The notes: generated by a model from the letters alone, not told the origin. Counted from the stretch's first letter, positions 48,551 to 61,034 are shown. The stretch is 64,000 bases of DNA from Diphasiastrum complanatum (GCA_029204225.1 CM055096.1:5527687-5591686), one strand, 5' to 3'. Program-made: numbers and translations.

Positions 48551-49913
48551 TCTGACGCTAATCAACATTAACCAATTATCAAACCCAAATAAGTGAAGTG
48601 CAATTGTGGCCCACTAATTAGCTAAGCAGCCAGCGGCTCGAACGTTTTCGTTTATAGGTTGTTTGCGTCTGTGCTGCACGGATTTACATAAGGGCTTAAG
48701 AAGCTGATGCATCTTTAACTCAAGTAAAGTGAGACACTGGAAGTAGAGGCAAATTCCAATTGACCAGCATTTTGAAGATATTCATTGTTGCAACAACTCA
48801 GTTTTTTTTATCAGACAGCTTTTGTTGTTAACATTCTCTGGCATTAAATACTTTAGTAATTCTGACCACTGATCAAACGTAACAATCTCAATACCACACG
48901 TTTTCGATATATTATGAAGGCATTTATTTTACTACCACACCCACACTCAAACTATAAATAACGTACATTCAAACATCTGGATTTCATAATATTTGTCATT
49001 TCTTGATTCTGATTTCGAGCATCTTGATATTCTCAAAAATATGAGACGCATCCCTTTTAGTCTGTACTGGCTCTAACGCTTCTAAGGTGTTGATTCATAC
49101 GTGTCTTTATTCCAACTCACACCCATACCTCCGAGCCTGGCTATCAATTACTACTTGGCGATTCTAAAAGGTCTATGAAATCGCTTTGGGATTATTTCAA
49201 ACTCTAATTTGCATTCAGTCCCTTGCAACATCCTTAGCAGAATAAAAATCCACCTGGCCTGCATTCCTGAAGTCCAGAACGTAATTTTTACATAGGATGT
49301 GAAGCATGAGATTACCATCTGTGTCGATGTCGTTCCCAGATCAGACACAAAGCATGGCTTTTATACAAATCTCTTAAACCTTTGGATTCTTTGTACTTCC
49401 GAACTATGCTGAATTTGAGTATCCAATGAGATTGATCGTAGCCTTGATTATATTTTTCCAATAAACACATGATTTGCATTAACACTTTTGTGCAGGCCCC
49501 AGGGCTTTCAAGTATATAACAAATACCGTTTACGGCTTGAGCTCACTCATTTTCTTTTCTAATTATCATCCAAGGTTTGGCTAGTCTCACGTTCAAGCCC
49601 CCCTTGAAAACCAAGATGCGTTTTCTTAGTATCACAAGATGCAAAGGTGAAAACTTCATGCCAATTGCTTTTGAAACATGTGGATGGGGTTTTCATAAGA
49701 AGTATATTGAATTTTTGCCTTTTTCCTGTAAAGCTTCTTGTGAAATAATGCCAAGATCATTCCATCATCATATTATTCTATCTTCAACATCAGTTTATCA
49801 CTTTACAGCATTCTCATACACTTTTAATTCTTTGATTTGCACAAAGTGCTTCATCACATCCTTTGCATTATTATTTGCCATTGCCAATGTTGTTTTAGGC
49901 ATATGGTTGTGAG

Positions 49914-50595
49914 TGTAAAAATTACAGCAAATAAGGATCCTAAAACACTTGAAATGATGAGGGAAATAATAGATTATGATTTCATAAGATTAGCACAAGT
50001 TGAACCATCAAAATCCATCAAAAATCTATGCTTGAACCTCACTAAATGGCCCAAATCCTTGAAGAAGGCTTCACACGTGTGAAAGTACGGCCTCCCACAG
50101 TCTGAGTACTGTACACCAGGCCTACATTCAATCCTATAATCATTAGTAATCACAAGTACTCAAACAATTATGAACATAGAGAGCAATTACACCATTATGA
50201 GAGAAAAATCATGAAATTGCTTGATTGATTTTGGTGAGATATCATCACCTATATATACATGATCCATCACGGTTTTGGGCAGGTATGAGTAGCCCTAAAC
50301 CTATCCCTAATACTAATTTTGGTGGATCTTTCATCCCTACCAAGTTAGGGTTGCAATCTTGGAGATCCCTCAACAATGTAAAAATTACCAAAAATAGCTC
50401 CTATTTTTTCTCCCTTGTATCTAAGCATAATTTGGACTCATTCCAAAGGTTCTAACACTTAGGTCTACTTGAGAACATCCTTATGAACGGAATCCTATGC
50501 TATTTGGCACGTGTGACAAGCCACATCATGACCATCTAACTATTTACAAGTCATATGACCAAAACTAGTCAAGCTAGAATTGTGAATTTTTAACA
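49914..50595 (-). mobile_element. Copia-type LTR, minus strand
   Basis: On the minus strand it starts TGTTAAAAATTCACA and ends GTAATTTTTACA (9-10 bp imperfect inverted ends). It is preceded by a purine tract AGTGAGAAGGAG typical of a PPT, so it is a 3' LTR whose internal region has been lost to the right. It contains a CACACGTGTG palindrome also seen at 3145. 50596-50644 is the only remaining internal sequence. Confidence 0.65.
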
Positions 50596-50644
50596 CTCCT
50601 TCTCACTATCTAGCTTGGTTCAATCATTGCTTTACTAATCACTC

Positions 50645-51140
50645 CAAGACTGGACCAATAGGATTCAGAGGCCAGGGTCCTCCTCTCTACTATAAAAAGG
50701 GACCCACTCGAGTTGTTCCTCATGTTCATTTCCTCATTTCAATAAAGCAGATTGGTTCTCTTTAGAAATGGATTGATGAATGTCCTTGCTCTTCCTCTCT
50801 TTTCCTCCATTTCTCATGCTTTCTTTGGATTTTGCTAATTGTTGGATTTGATCATTACTGGAATTGTTATTTCTTATGCTTTTTGTGAGAGAGAAAAGGA
50901 GAGAGAGAAGAGTAAGTTTCTATCATTGTTGTGGATTTAGGGTTAATGGAAGTAGGGTTAATGGATGTAGTGTTAATGCTTAGTGTTAATGGATGTTAGT
51001 GTTAGATCCTCCATTCATGTTAAAATTTGAACTATACTATCGCTCTCATGGGATTGAACCTACGCGTGACAACTAACTCCGTCTCTTTGATGCCAGATTG
51101 ACTAGATCTTGGATTCAGGTTAGGCAAGAAACCCACTACA
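50645..51140 (+). mobile_element. 3' LTR (partial) of short gypsy-type element
   Basis: Matches LTR 1-3 from CAAGACTGGACCAATAGG to the terminal CCCACTACA and shares the diagnostic GATCCTCCATTCAT with LTR 3. It is followed by TGCTA and gypsy RT, so it marks the right border of the insertion that begins at 17381. Copy B of the duplication starts here. Confidence 0.88.
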
Positions 51141-51603
51141 TGCTACCAGGAACAATTTGTGGAGTCTACATTTTTTATATGGGTCGTGTAAATCAATATC
51201 AGATATTTATTCTATTCTTTGTGGATTTAGCAAGACCTATATACAAATTGACTATTGTACCAATTTGGATAGTAAAAGCATTGGAGGCATTTAAAAAATT
51301 GAATAAAGCTTTAGCTTCTGCACCGATAATGTGAGCTCCAATTTGGACAATTGAGTTTCATGTTCATACTAATGCATCAAAATATGTCATTGGATTAGTT
51401 TTGACGCAACCAGGAGAATACAAGAAGGATTATCCTATCAAGTTTGCACATCGACAACTTACAGATCATGGGAAGAATTATTCGACAACCAAATGCAAAA
51501 CATTGGCCATGATTTTTTTTGTTAAGAAGTTTCGACATTACCTATTGGCAACACATTTTGCATTTTATACTGATCATCAGCCGTTACTTTATTTGGTGAA
51601 CAA
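51141..51603 (+). pseudogene. Gypsy RT end and RNase H
   Basis: After TGCTA the frame encodes the RT connection (MGRVNQY...FVDLARPIYKL...ALEAFKKLNKALASAPIM). A TGA at 51332-51334 follows, and then RNase H: EFHVHTNASKYVIGLVLTQ (catalytic Asp replaced by Asn in the usual HTDAS), PGEYKKDYPIKFAHRQLT, YSTTKCKTLAM (catalytic Glu replaced by Lys) and FYTDHQPLLYLVN. It stops at AACAA where a copia LTR enters. It continues the RT of 16621-17380 on one side and the RNase H/integrase of 31155 on the other. Confidence 0.9.
51599..51603 (+). other. Target-site duplication AACAA
   Basis: AACAA before the copia LTR start TGTGAAAG recurs right after a copia LTR end TTTCACA at 31155-31159. Removing one copy restores the gypsy frame between LVN and the TCNMGRIARW block. 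Confidence 0.87.
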
Positions 51604-52303
51604 TGTGAAAGATTCAACTAGTTTGATCATATTTGCTATATTTTCATATTTGACAAATTGAGGCCAACTTTGTTTTAGACTTGGAGTTTGACTTTTCAAA
51701 GTTCATTAGTGTAAATTCCATTTGAATAAACACCTTTTGAAAGTGTGGGAAAGTTAGAAGTCGAGTTTGAATAGATTCAAATTTGAATGTTGGGTACTTT
51801 GAGTGTAGACCCAAAAATAGTAGGGGTTAGCATTTTGGTGGGAAAGCCAAGTGGCCAAATAGGGTTTGGACCTGTTATAGAAGGATGTAACTCGTGGAGA
51901 GACATATCTTCTCCTTTCTCTATCTCATTTCATGCTTATACATGGTTCTCTTGGGCTCTACTATCCATTGGTGCACTATACTTGTGATTGCATGCAATTC
52001 TATGTGTAGAATGATCTATACTTGCTATTTTTGGATCCACATGTGTGAAATATAGTAGCTTGCTGGTTTTATACGGAGAAAAGCAGTACGTTTTCATTTG
52101 ATTTATGATTGATCAAGTTCTATTAGAGTTTGAATCTTATTTTGTGTGTAGATGCTGATTTTTCTACATTGGTGACATCGGTAGAGTAGCTTCTTTTGTA
52201 ACCCAAGATCTTTTTCTACATTGGTGACATTGGTAGAGTAGCTTCTTTTGTAACCCAAGATCTTTTTGTGGATTGGATCATTAATGATCTGAAATCGTTC
52301 ACA
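51604..52303 (+). mobile_element. Full copia 5' LTR
   Basis: 700 bp, TGTGAAAGATTC to CGTTCACA. A TGTTATAGAAGGATGTAAC promoter-like line sits near 51874. Near its 3' end the line TTTTTCTACATTGGTGACAT...AACCCAAGATC occurs twice, a 60-bp tandem duplication (about 52157-52265). Confidence 0.92.
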
Positions 52304-52315
52304 TAGTATCAGAGC
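52304..52315 (+). promoter_or_regulatory. Copia primer-binding site (tRNA-iMet type)
   Basis: TAGTATCAGAGC directly follows the LTR, one base from TGGTATCAGAGC, the initiator-tRNA-Met site typical of plant copia elements. 52316-52903 is leader. Confidence 0.9.
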
Positions 52316-52903
52316 TTGTGTTTCAGGTTATGAAGGAGGAAAATATATCTATCAATGATTTGGTAAAGATATCAAGGCTAGAGCATGCTAGAGAGGATTC
52401 TACACCAAAATCGGGTTTTTTGCTTTTGTAGATTGGATCTTTTTTAGATCAAAACCCTATATAGTTCTATAAACTTGATGAATTCCAATTTTTGATTTCA
52501 CATACTGGATTTGGCCAATTTTTGGATCATTGGATCAGCCTAAGTGGTGGCTAATAGATTGCATATCAAATTTTCAGCATTTGCATGTAGATTTGAAATA
52601 GTCAATTTTTTGTGATTTTGTCAAAACCCTAATTTTGATTGGATCTCTAGCTAGTGAGTTTGCTAAACTTTATTTGAGTGTGTTTCAATCTTAGGAAGTG
52701 ACAAAGTCATTAGATTGAGGATAGATCATAGGTTGATCAAGATTCTATGATTCTATGTGTTGGTTTGCTTGGTATAAGTGCTAGAAGAGAACTGTTGAGA
52801 TAGTTTCAAATCTTTGTGATTTCTTTTGAAAACATTTGTTGTTGTTCGAAGGAGTACTTTGTGCATTGAAATAGTTTGAAAAAGAAGATTAGGTCATTGC
52901 TAC

Positions 52904-53880
52904 ATGGCAACCTCAACTAGAGTCATGTTGGAAGCCAATGATAGGCTTACCGCAAGTAGCTATTCATTGTGAAAAGTGAGGATGGAATCACTTATTGAGA
53001 TGAATGATGTTTTGGATATTGTTGTAGGTTTGGAGGAGAGACCAGCAACACAACAAGATCAAATGAGGTATGATAAGAGGGCCAAAAGGGCTCTACACAT
53101 TATCAAGATGAATGTTACCGATGAGCTTCTTAAGGAAGTTGGTAAGTGTACTTCATCTAAGGATGCAGAGTACTTCCCTTTTTTGTTTGCACACGGAGAT
53201 GACAAGTGGGTGATCTACACGCCAGTGATGGTGAGTGTGCAATCAAAGGGATTGGCACCATTTATATTTCTCTCTCTACAAATAGGAATGTTCATTTGGA
53301 GGATGTCTTGTTTATTCCATCTATTACCAAGAATTTGCTTAGTGTGAGTCAAATGCTAAGTAAAGGCCTCAAGGTTGAGTTTGATGGAGATACTTGTATG
53401 ATCAAAAGAAAGGATGTCTTGATTGGAAAAGGTAAAAGGCAAGGAAAGTTTTCAAACTAGATGCTTCTGTTCTTTCTAACCAAGTTGGATGTGTTGCAAG
53501 AGAGCAAATACCTATTCAAGAGGTTTGGCATAAAAGGATGGGACACCTCAACTTCAAGTCATTGGAGGTAATGGCTAGAAAGAGGGTTGTGATAGGTCTT
53601 CCAACTTCCTTAAGTGGCATCAATCACGTGTGTGAGTCTTGTGCTTTGTCTAAGTCACATAGACTACCTTATACTAGATCTACAAAGCCTTTTCAACTTG
53701 TACATTCGGATATTCATGGATTTACTACAATTAGCAATAGTGGAGCTACGATGTATGTAACATTCAAAAATGCAAGGGAGAACCAATTTTCGACAAGGAT
53801 CATGTTCTTAAGGAGTGACAATGGTGGTGAGTACAAAACAATTTTTGAAAGTGTGGGAAAGCTAGAAGTCGAGTTTGGGT
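52904..53880 (+). pseudogene. Copia gag/protease/integrase remnants, copy B
   Basis: ATG at 52904 starts gag (ATSTRVMLEANDRL), which shifts frame to RMESLIEMNDVLDIVVGLEE. At 53165 a further deletion jumps from SSKDA straight into the protease-downstream region, losing the gag C-terminus, zinc knuckle and DSG motif kept in copy A. Then DVLFIPSITKNLLSVSQML, MGHLNFKSLEV, CESCALSKSHRLPY, a small deletion removing FIDDFSRFCW, and LRSDNGGEYKT fused to LTR sequence, as in copy A. Confidence 0.88.
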
Positions 53881-54289
53881 AGATTCAAATTTGAATGTTG
53901 GGTACTTTGATTCTAGACCCAAAAATAGCAGGGTTAGCATTTTGGTGGAAAAGCCAAGTGGCCAAATAGGGTTTAAGCCTGTTATAAAAGGAAGTAACTC
54001 ATGGAGACACATATCTTCTCTCTTCTCTATCTCATTTCATGCTTATACATGGTTTTCTTGTGTTCTACTATCCATTGGTGTAATATACTTGTGATTGCAT
54101 GCAATTCTATGTGTAGAATGATCTATGTTTGCTATTTTTGGATCCACACGTGTGAAATATAGTAGCTTGCTGATTTTATACGGACAACAACAGTACTTTA
54201 TCATTTGATTCATGTTTGATCAAATTCTATCAAAGTTTGCATCTCATTTTGTGTGTAGATGCTGATTTTTCTACATTGGTGACATTGGT
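53838..54289 (+). mobile_element. Copia 3' LTR, left piece, copy B
   Basis: Same fusion point and same TTGGT end as 23893-24337, followed by the same inserted element. The right-hand LTR piece is absent from copy B within this window. Confidence 0.88.
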
Positions 54290-57200
54290 TGTTTGTAGGG
54301 AGAAAGACCTGCAAACAACCAATGTCACCAAGTTATTTTTTATGGAAAATCATCATAGCACACTATTATGCCAATGCAGAACTGCTTAATATTGATGCGT
54401 AAATGGCCCATTATGGCCGGTTGCCCTTTTATTGAAACTTTGTCTAGTTATTGATTTATGCTGGACTTATATTTATTTAAGAGACTTATGCCCCTAGTTC
54501 TCGGGTTTGTCAGGGCTAGAAGGTGACAGTTCATAGTTAAATGGAAACTTTATTCACCGAAGGCCACTATATTGATTTAAAACCAACTTTAGGGCTCTGC
54601 TCTTAAGTTTGGGCCCAACTACCAAAAAACCCCTTGTTGATGCCCATTCACGAAAAGGTGTACCTCTTTCAGCCTCAGTCCTCTCTAGCATTAGAAGAGG
54701 CCAGTCTCTACGTAGCATTCGTCCATTGTCATTTTGAGAGAAACTTGGTGAAGAGAAAGAGTTTGTCGAGCAGAGGAAGAGGAATGAGAAGAAGCAAGGT
54801 TGTTTGATCCATGCTTGGTTTCTTACCCCGTTGTCTGATTCATTCATTGCTATTGATTTTTTGGTTGATTTATAGCATTGTGTTTATTTGTAGGACTTCA
54901 TTTTGTATCCCTTTGTTGTCTTTAACCCTGTGGTTGCAGGCCCTGACATTGTGAGGATTGTACTTGTATATCTTTCCTATCTCTGAAATTTACTTGCAGG
55001 CCTGTAAAAAAAGTTGGAAGCTTTGTTGCCTCATTGGAAGGGATTTTAGCCTGAAAGATTAATCCTTTATTGTTATCTACTTGTTAGTAGTATTGTCAGA
55101 TCTGTGTGTGCTTGAATCATGATTGTTTGCAAGCATTGACAATTTATTTGAAGAAACTTATTTGAAAGTGTTCATAAGGCATTTTCCTGCTTGTGGATTG
55201 TTGAAAACCAAGCCATTTGTATTCTTTTGAATTTATAAAGAGGTTAATTGATAGTTTGTCAATCATTGTTTGGATTGTCTTGCCCATAACCCACTTGATA
55301 GCCAGAAAGAATACCATGGCTATAGCTCCTTGGAAGACACTTCAATTACCTACTAAATGCTTTTCAGACAGCCCTCTGTATGATTGAGATTTATTGCACA
55401 GAGAGCCATTTTACAGTTTGTACATTGCTGGTTTTTTAGTCACGTTCTACATCCTTGAAATTGCTGGTTTGCAGGCTGTTTCCCTGTTAAAAATCGCAGA
55501 CCTATCCATCCCCACCTAACAGGCTGATTTGCGCACTCTTTCCTTTACCTACGGTTTTGTTCTGGCTCGTTCCCATCTCACATCGCCTTGTGCCCCCTTT
55601 CTTGCTATACCTTTCTTATCTACGGGTCCCTACCTTCCTCACTTGCGGTTTTACTACTACCTTCCTTACTTATGTCCTATTTGCAGCCATCCTACTCATC
55701 ATCTGTGCTATCTGCGCTGATTGCGACCATCTACAATTTTGAATCCCTGCTGTTAGTGGCCTCTTCTCTTTCCCTACCTGCGGTTTCTTCTGGCCTACCT
55801 ATGTTCATCTCCTAGGCTAACCTATAGGCTTACCCAAGATCTGTCACATTGCATGCCTACAACCCATTAACCCTGTGCATTATCTTTAACCTAAATCTGT
55901 GGCAATTATGTGACAAATTCAGTGCTAGGGTCACATGGATTTTGCTAAACTGTTCGGTTTATTGTCGATTGCGGTTTTCATCTTGTTTGGTTCTTTGTTA
56001 GCACTCGGTGAACTGCAGAGGTTTGGCACTTGTTTGGCAACCGAACGCCTGGCATTTGCAAAGCCAGTCCAACTACATACAGGGAGAAACTAAACTCATA
56101 CTTATCTTGCCATTGTTTAAATAACTATTCCTTATTACACTCTGATTATAAATGAGCTAATAGAGAACTTTTTTTACAAGCCTACAAGCAAATGTCAGAG
56201 ATAGGAAAGATATACAAGTACAATCCTCACAATGTCAGGGCCTACAACCACATGGTTAGAGGCAACAAAGGGATACAAAATGAAGTCCCACAAATAAACA
56301 CAATGCTATAAATCAACCAAAAAATCAATAGCAATGAATGAATCAGACAACGGGTAAGAAATACAGAGAGTGGAGGCACCAAGAACATTGCTTCTTCTCC
56401 TTCCTTCTCTCTTCCAAAGTGAGCACTGAATAATAATGGACAGCAGAATGAGAAAGGCTGAGAGTGGAGTGGGAGGCACAAAAATGGGAGGCACCAAGCA
56501 GGGATCAAACAACCTTGCTTCTTCTTCTTTCCTCTTCCTCTGCCCCACAAACTCTTTATCTTCACCAAGTTTTTCTCAAAATGACAATGGATGAATGCTA
56601 TGTAGAGGTTAGCCTATTCTAATGCTAGAGATGGCTGAGGCCCAAAGAGGTGCACCTTTTTGTGAATGGGCACCAACAAGGGGGTTTTTTGGTAGTTGGG
56701 CCCAAACTTATGGGCAGAGTTCCAAAGTTGGTTTTGAATCATTAAAGTGGCCTTTGGTGAATAAAGTTTCCATTTAACTGGTTTGTAAGACGACTGGCAC
56801 CTCGTAGCCCCGACAAACCCGGGAACTAGGGGCATAAGCCTCTTAAACAGTGGCGACCTTCACGGGTAAAGAATGGTCCCCATTCTTCGAACTCAACATT
56901 TCTGGTTACACAAAGACCAATGGACCAGCCAATAGCATCCTCGGCTGACCCAAAAGCCATATAGCAACATGTCTTTAAGATAAGCAGCAACAGATTACCC
57001 CCTGGACCGGCCAATAGCATCCTAGGCCGACCCAAAAGGGTTCCAATCAGCATTAGATCTTCATGAAAAACAACATCTTAGGTCCTGTATACAAGGCTTG
57101 ATAATGCTGTAACACAATCAGATCACAATTAGTAGCTTAGTTCCATTTCAATCATCATTTAAAGTTCCAGTGCCTTATCAATTGGGCTATGGAGTCCGGT

Positions 57201-57776
57201 CACAAATCATACGGCAAATCATCATAGGGTTTCAAAGTTTCACATATCATATGGAGTTCAGAAGCGCCAGGTGCTAAACTTGCAAAACCAACACGAATGT
57301 TGGATACCTCACATGGTGGAATTACTGGTTGGGTAAAGTAGTAATTATATTACTAGTCAGATTTAGGGTTAGTCACTTTCTTTTAACCCTTACAGGCGGG
57401 ATGAACTTCTAGGCTAAGGCTTTTGTTTTGCTCTTGGCTTCCATTCCCAGATATCTTTAGCTAGGGAGTTAGAGTTCAACACTTCAAACCTAGAGTCTCA
57501 CACAATAGGTTTGATGTCCCTGACAATGGAAATAATCCACTCTTGATTCCACATTTGGTCCCAAACATGACCCAACTAGGAATCGATCATTTCTAGATTG
57601 GTTGTGGCTATTATAGAATATGGACATACGAGTATCAATTAGAGCATTTTCATATTTGGATGCAATTTCAATTGCATAATCCAATCTAGTAGGATTCTTC
57701 TGTCTCACATGGACTTGCCTCTATTTGCAATCCACTTGTGAAGCAATCTATAATCAATTCAATTGGAAGTACCTAG
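54290..57776 (-). mobile_element. Partial copy of the 6.7-kb minus-strand element
   Basis: Matches 24338-28975 with internal loss. The left arm is nearly complete to about 56115. The central loop is represented only by its last ~60 bp in the opposite orientation (56116-56155). Part of the right arm is missing; the rest resumes at 56165 and runs through the gag tail (57490-57708) to 57776. Arm frames (for example 55529-55815) have no domain. Confidence 0.82.
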
Positions 57777-58189
57777 AGAAGGTCAAAGTCATCGTTGAGA
57801 GTCCAGAACCCAAAACGGTCCGAGACACTTATTGTTTTATGGGTCACGCTAATTACTATCGTTGCCATATTCGCGATTTTGCTAGTAAAGCACGATGGAT
57901 ATACAGAGTGACCGTAGATCCTAAGTGGACGAATGAACAAAGAAAGGCCTTCCAAGAACTCAAACTCGTCTTGACAACTGCTCCTATCCTGCGAGATCCA
58001 GATTACATGAAGGAGTTTCACGTGCACACTGATGCATCGAAGTTTGCCATCGGTGCAGTGCTAACTCAACCCGGAGAATACAAGAAGGACTATCCAATTC
58101 GTTTCATTAGTAGGCAATTAACATCTGCAGAAATGAACTACACCACAACCGAGAGGGAAGCATTAGCTCTTTGTAAGCACATATCTTAG
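57777..58189 (+). pseudogene. Gypsy RT connection and RNase H, second element
   Basis: About 137 codons open without a stop: VKVIVESPEPKTVRDTYCFM, ANYYRCHIRDFASKARWIYR, WTNEQRKAFQELKLVLTTAP, then RNase H with FHVHTDASKFAIGAVLTQPG (catalytic Asp present) and NYTTTEREALAL (catalytic Glu present). It is better preserved than the gypsy copy at 51141 and distinct from it in sequence. It ends abruptly at KHIS. It begins exactly where copy B of the duplication ends, so it flanks a breakpoint. Confidence 0.88.
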
Positions 58190-58398
58190 TGAGAAATAAG
58201 CATCACATTTCTAAAAATTTGAATTTCATTCCAACGCTAAAGAGGTAGAGTCATTGGTACTGGGTGGAGTCCAATAGGGGTGAATGATTCATTTTTTCTT
58301 TTTTTGAGCAAAATTTGACGTTGTATGTATGAAACTCAAATAGGTTCTATTCAACTTCCTTTGTGAGAGTGTGAGGGTCAAGCTGTGATCTCATTGGG
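58190..58398. other. Unassigned spacer
   Basis: No ORF or repeat recognised. Confidence 0.5.
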
Positions 58399-58720
58399 TT
58401 TCTAGAACAAGGAGGAGTCCACATTTGAGTGTTCATACAAATCCATAACATCATCATCAAGATTGTTAGATCCATCCACATCATCAAAATCATTAGTACT
58501 TGAAGTTACTTCAAGAATGTTCCCCTCATCAAAAATGACATATCTACCAAGAATCACTTTGCTAGTAGAAGGAATGTAATCCTTGTAGGCTTTACTCACC
58601 TCACTATATCCAACAAATATACTTTTTCTTGAAGATAGATTCTCCTTGGTCCTATCATCAAGAGTAATGTTGACATAGCATGTGCATCCAAAAGTTTTGA
58701 GAAAGTTGACACTCGGCCTC
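58399..58720 (-). pseudogene. Copia integrase C-terminal / RT-proximal fragment
   Basis: Minus strand encodes PSVNFLKTFGCTCYVNITLD, then NLSSRKSIFVGYSE, SKAYKDYIP and VILGRYVIFDEG. This is the conserved copia block (LRxFGCxxYV...KxxxxIFxGYS...V..SRDVxFDE) between integrase and RT. It is followed by an acidic spacer (DFDDVDGSNNLDDD). A frameshift near 58615 is needed. It is the part of pol missing from copies A and B. Confidence 0.85.
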
Positions 58721-59153
58721 CAAGACCTTTGATCATTTTCTTTGCTTGGTATGTTGATGGTGGAAGCTCTTTTTCTAATGGCAAAATGTCTTTCTTCAAA
58801 AGATGTAGCAACTCATCCATGCTTGCTTGTGACCAACCATGTACCACCTTAAGATTGTAAAGTAACAACGTTGCTAAAGGCTTGATAACTTTACAACTGG
58901 TATATAAGGGTTCACTTGCATTATCCATAAGGTTTTCAAATTCCAAGTTATAATTATCTGTTGGTTGGTCATCTTCCATATGCTGGTCTTGCATAGATGG
59001 TTTGATGTCCTCAAAATCCACATTAAATGTTGTGTGTCTAGATGCCTCTTCTTGATCTAGTGAATCATCCAGCTTGCCTGTACAACCATTAACATTATCA
59101 AATGTATTTTCTATCATCCTTTGTAACTGCATATCAAGAAAATTTACGGACAT
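58721..59153 (-). pseudogene. CACTA TNP2 N-terminal fragment fused to copia
   Basis: Minus frame from 59153 with an acidic start, NLEFENLMDNASEPLYTSCK, then a LLLYNLKVVHGWSQASMDEL stretch, LLHLLKKDILPLEKELPPST and YQAKKMIKGLG. This is the TNP2 pattern (LYxxC...L...K...GWS..S...LL.LL....P......P.S.YEAKK....LG) that normally runs into the HACPNDC block. Here it joins copia sequence at about 58720 instead, leaving a 185-codon chimeric frame. A TGATATGCAG acceptor-like site near 59120 hints at an exon start. Confidence 0.8.
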
Positions 59154-59199
59154 GTCATTTTTAGATTTCCCCTTCGGAGTATATTTTCATCCATTGCCC

Positions 59200-59393
59200 G
59201 TCAATGGCGGACACTCTTTACTAGTCTATATATATTTAAACTTATGTACACTTTTGTATGCATGGGTGAGGGACCACATGCATCCTCCTCCCTCACCCAT
59301 GCATACACTTTTTTTGAACTAGAAAGTGGGGAGGAGGATGCATGTATGGGGAGAAGGATGCATGACCCTCCTCCCCATGCATGCATGTACATT
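59200..59393. repeat. Short inverted/direct repeats of GCATGCATCCTCCTCCC type
   Basis: TGTATGCATGGGTGAGGGA and TCCCTCACCCATGCATACA pair as an inverted repeat around CCACATGCATCCTCC. Similar GGGGAGGAGGATGCATG words follow. No gene. Confidence 0.8.

Positions 59394-59471
<78 letters not shown>
59394..59471. repeat. (CT)n microsatellite
   Basis: 78 bp of CT. Confidence 0.98.
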
Positions 59472-59473
<2 letters not shown>

Positions 59474-60624
59474 ATACCCTACTTTCTCGCTCTAATCCAA
59501 TTTGAAGATTATAGCTGGATGGCATTTCAGATATGGTGGATCACACAATCAGCGTGTAAAGGCCAATTTTGTTAGAGTTGGATAGCTAATCCATAATTAC
59601 ACACCTCTCCGAAAATCGTAAAAAAAAATCCATTCTAGGATGGATAGACTTTTATCTTATTAGTTCTGTGTTAAAAAACACTACTGTGATTGGTAGAGCA
59701 CAATAGTGTTGGCAAGTTGCAAGCAATGCAAGGGGCAATCGATGCAAGGCCGATTCTTTGATATCAGAAACTTGAAAGGACCGTGTACGGCGGCGATATG
59801 ATCTATCTTCTTGGTGTCCTTAGTGTAGGAATGATGGGATAAATTTCATGCATCTAATCCATTTCAAGACCCCGACCAATTCAAAATTCACATGATGGAT
59901 AAGACAGCCACAAGTGACACACACACACACACACACACTATATTGTTATTTTTACACCAAAAGCGTTTCTAGAGGGACCATTTGGGTACAGACACATAAT
60001 AACTTGGAATCTAACCAACACAATCTTACATCGATGACGCCGCTAAATAAAAAAGAAGCAGCACCATCCAAGCATCTTTATAAGAGCTTTGCAATTTGTG
60101 CAGGCTAAAAGTTATCGCACAAGGTATTGCAAATTTGCAACTATTGATTTTGGTTCCACCGCTTTATGTTGACTAAAAGGCCATGGAAATGTGACAAGAG
60201 ATGGCATGATGTAACGACTCTTGAACATATTGCAAGGCACATTCTAAGGTAAATTTCATAGCCCAATTTGTTTTCTCATGTTGTTGGGGGTCAGATTCAA
60301 ATAATTTCGAGGCTATAAGTAATTTATTTGATTTGGTAAGAGCTCACATTCATCATTGTTGATTCACAAATCAATTCCCTTGCTCAAATAGACAACCACA
60401 ACCTAGAACAAGCCAATTCTGCAACTAGCATTTACTATTTATGAATTCCAGACTCATTACACTAATCCATAACTTCTGCAAACTTTTGTTCATGCATACC
60501 TTGATATTCTCCCTTGAAAAGAACTATTAAATTTTTTAATAAATGAAAATAATTGTATTTTGTTTATAAGATTCAAGCTTGGAATGACAAGTTGCAACTT
60601 TTCTTTCATCCATAACTTCATTTT
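59472..60624. other. No gene seen; short (CA)n at 59919-59938
   Basis: AT-rich DNA with only short frames on either strand. Nothing recognised besides the CA run. Confidence 0.6.
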
Positions 60625-60895
60625 TTCCAAATTCGGCCAAATCTACTTGGCCCAATTAGACCAATTTGACCAAGTTGGCCCACGTCGACCAATTCGATCA
60701 AATTTGGCCAAGTTGACCAAAATTTGACCAAATTCAGCCAACTTCGACCAATTTGGCCAAATTCGGCCAAGTCGACCAATTCGGCCAAATTCGACCAAGT
60801 CGACCAATTCCGCCAAATTCGACCAATTTGACCAATTTGGCCAAATCGACCAAAGTCGGCCAAGTCGACTAATTGGACCAAATTTGACCAGGGTC
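60625..60895. repeat. Minisatellite i: ~18-bp units of GACCAATTCGGCCAAATTC type
   Basis: Imperfect head-to-tail units mixing TTTGACCAA, TTGGCCAA and GTCGACCAA. The minus frames across it (repeating FGQIGQIGRIW-like residues) stay open only because of the six-codon period. Confidence 0.9.
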
Positions 60896-60924
60896 GAAAA
60901 ATCTCTTTTTGACAAGGATGACAT

Positions 60925-61030
60925 TGGGTCAAATTTTTACCATTGGATCAGACTTCTACTATTGGGTTGGATTTTTTCAATTGGGTCGAATTTGTACCAT
61001 CAGGTCAGATTTTCACCATTGGGTCAGATT
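60925..61030. repeat. Minisatellite ii: ATTGGGTCAGATTTTTACC-type units
   Basis: About five to six units of roughly 18-20 bp, for example CATTGGATCAGACTTCTACT, ATTGGGTCGAATTTGTACC and CATTGGGTCAGATT. Confidence 0.85.
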
Positions 61031-61034
61031 CTTT

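Noticed and set aside
60618-60932. 104-codon repetitive frame (FGQIGQIGRIW-like), considered as a solenoid repeat protein
   Set aside because: The six-residue period is the 18-bp minisatellite. It is open in two minus frames and has no start context or unique flanks.
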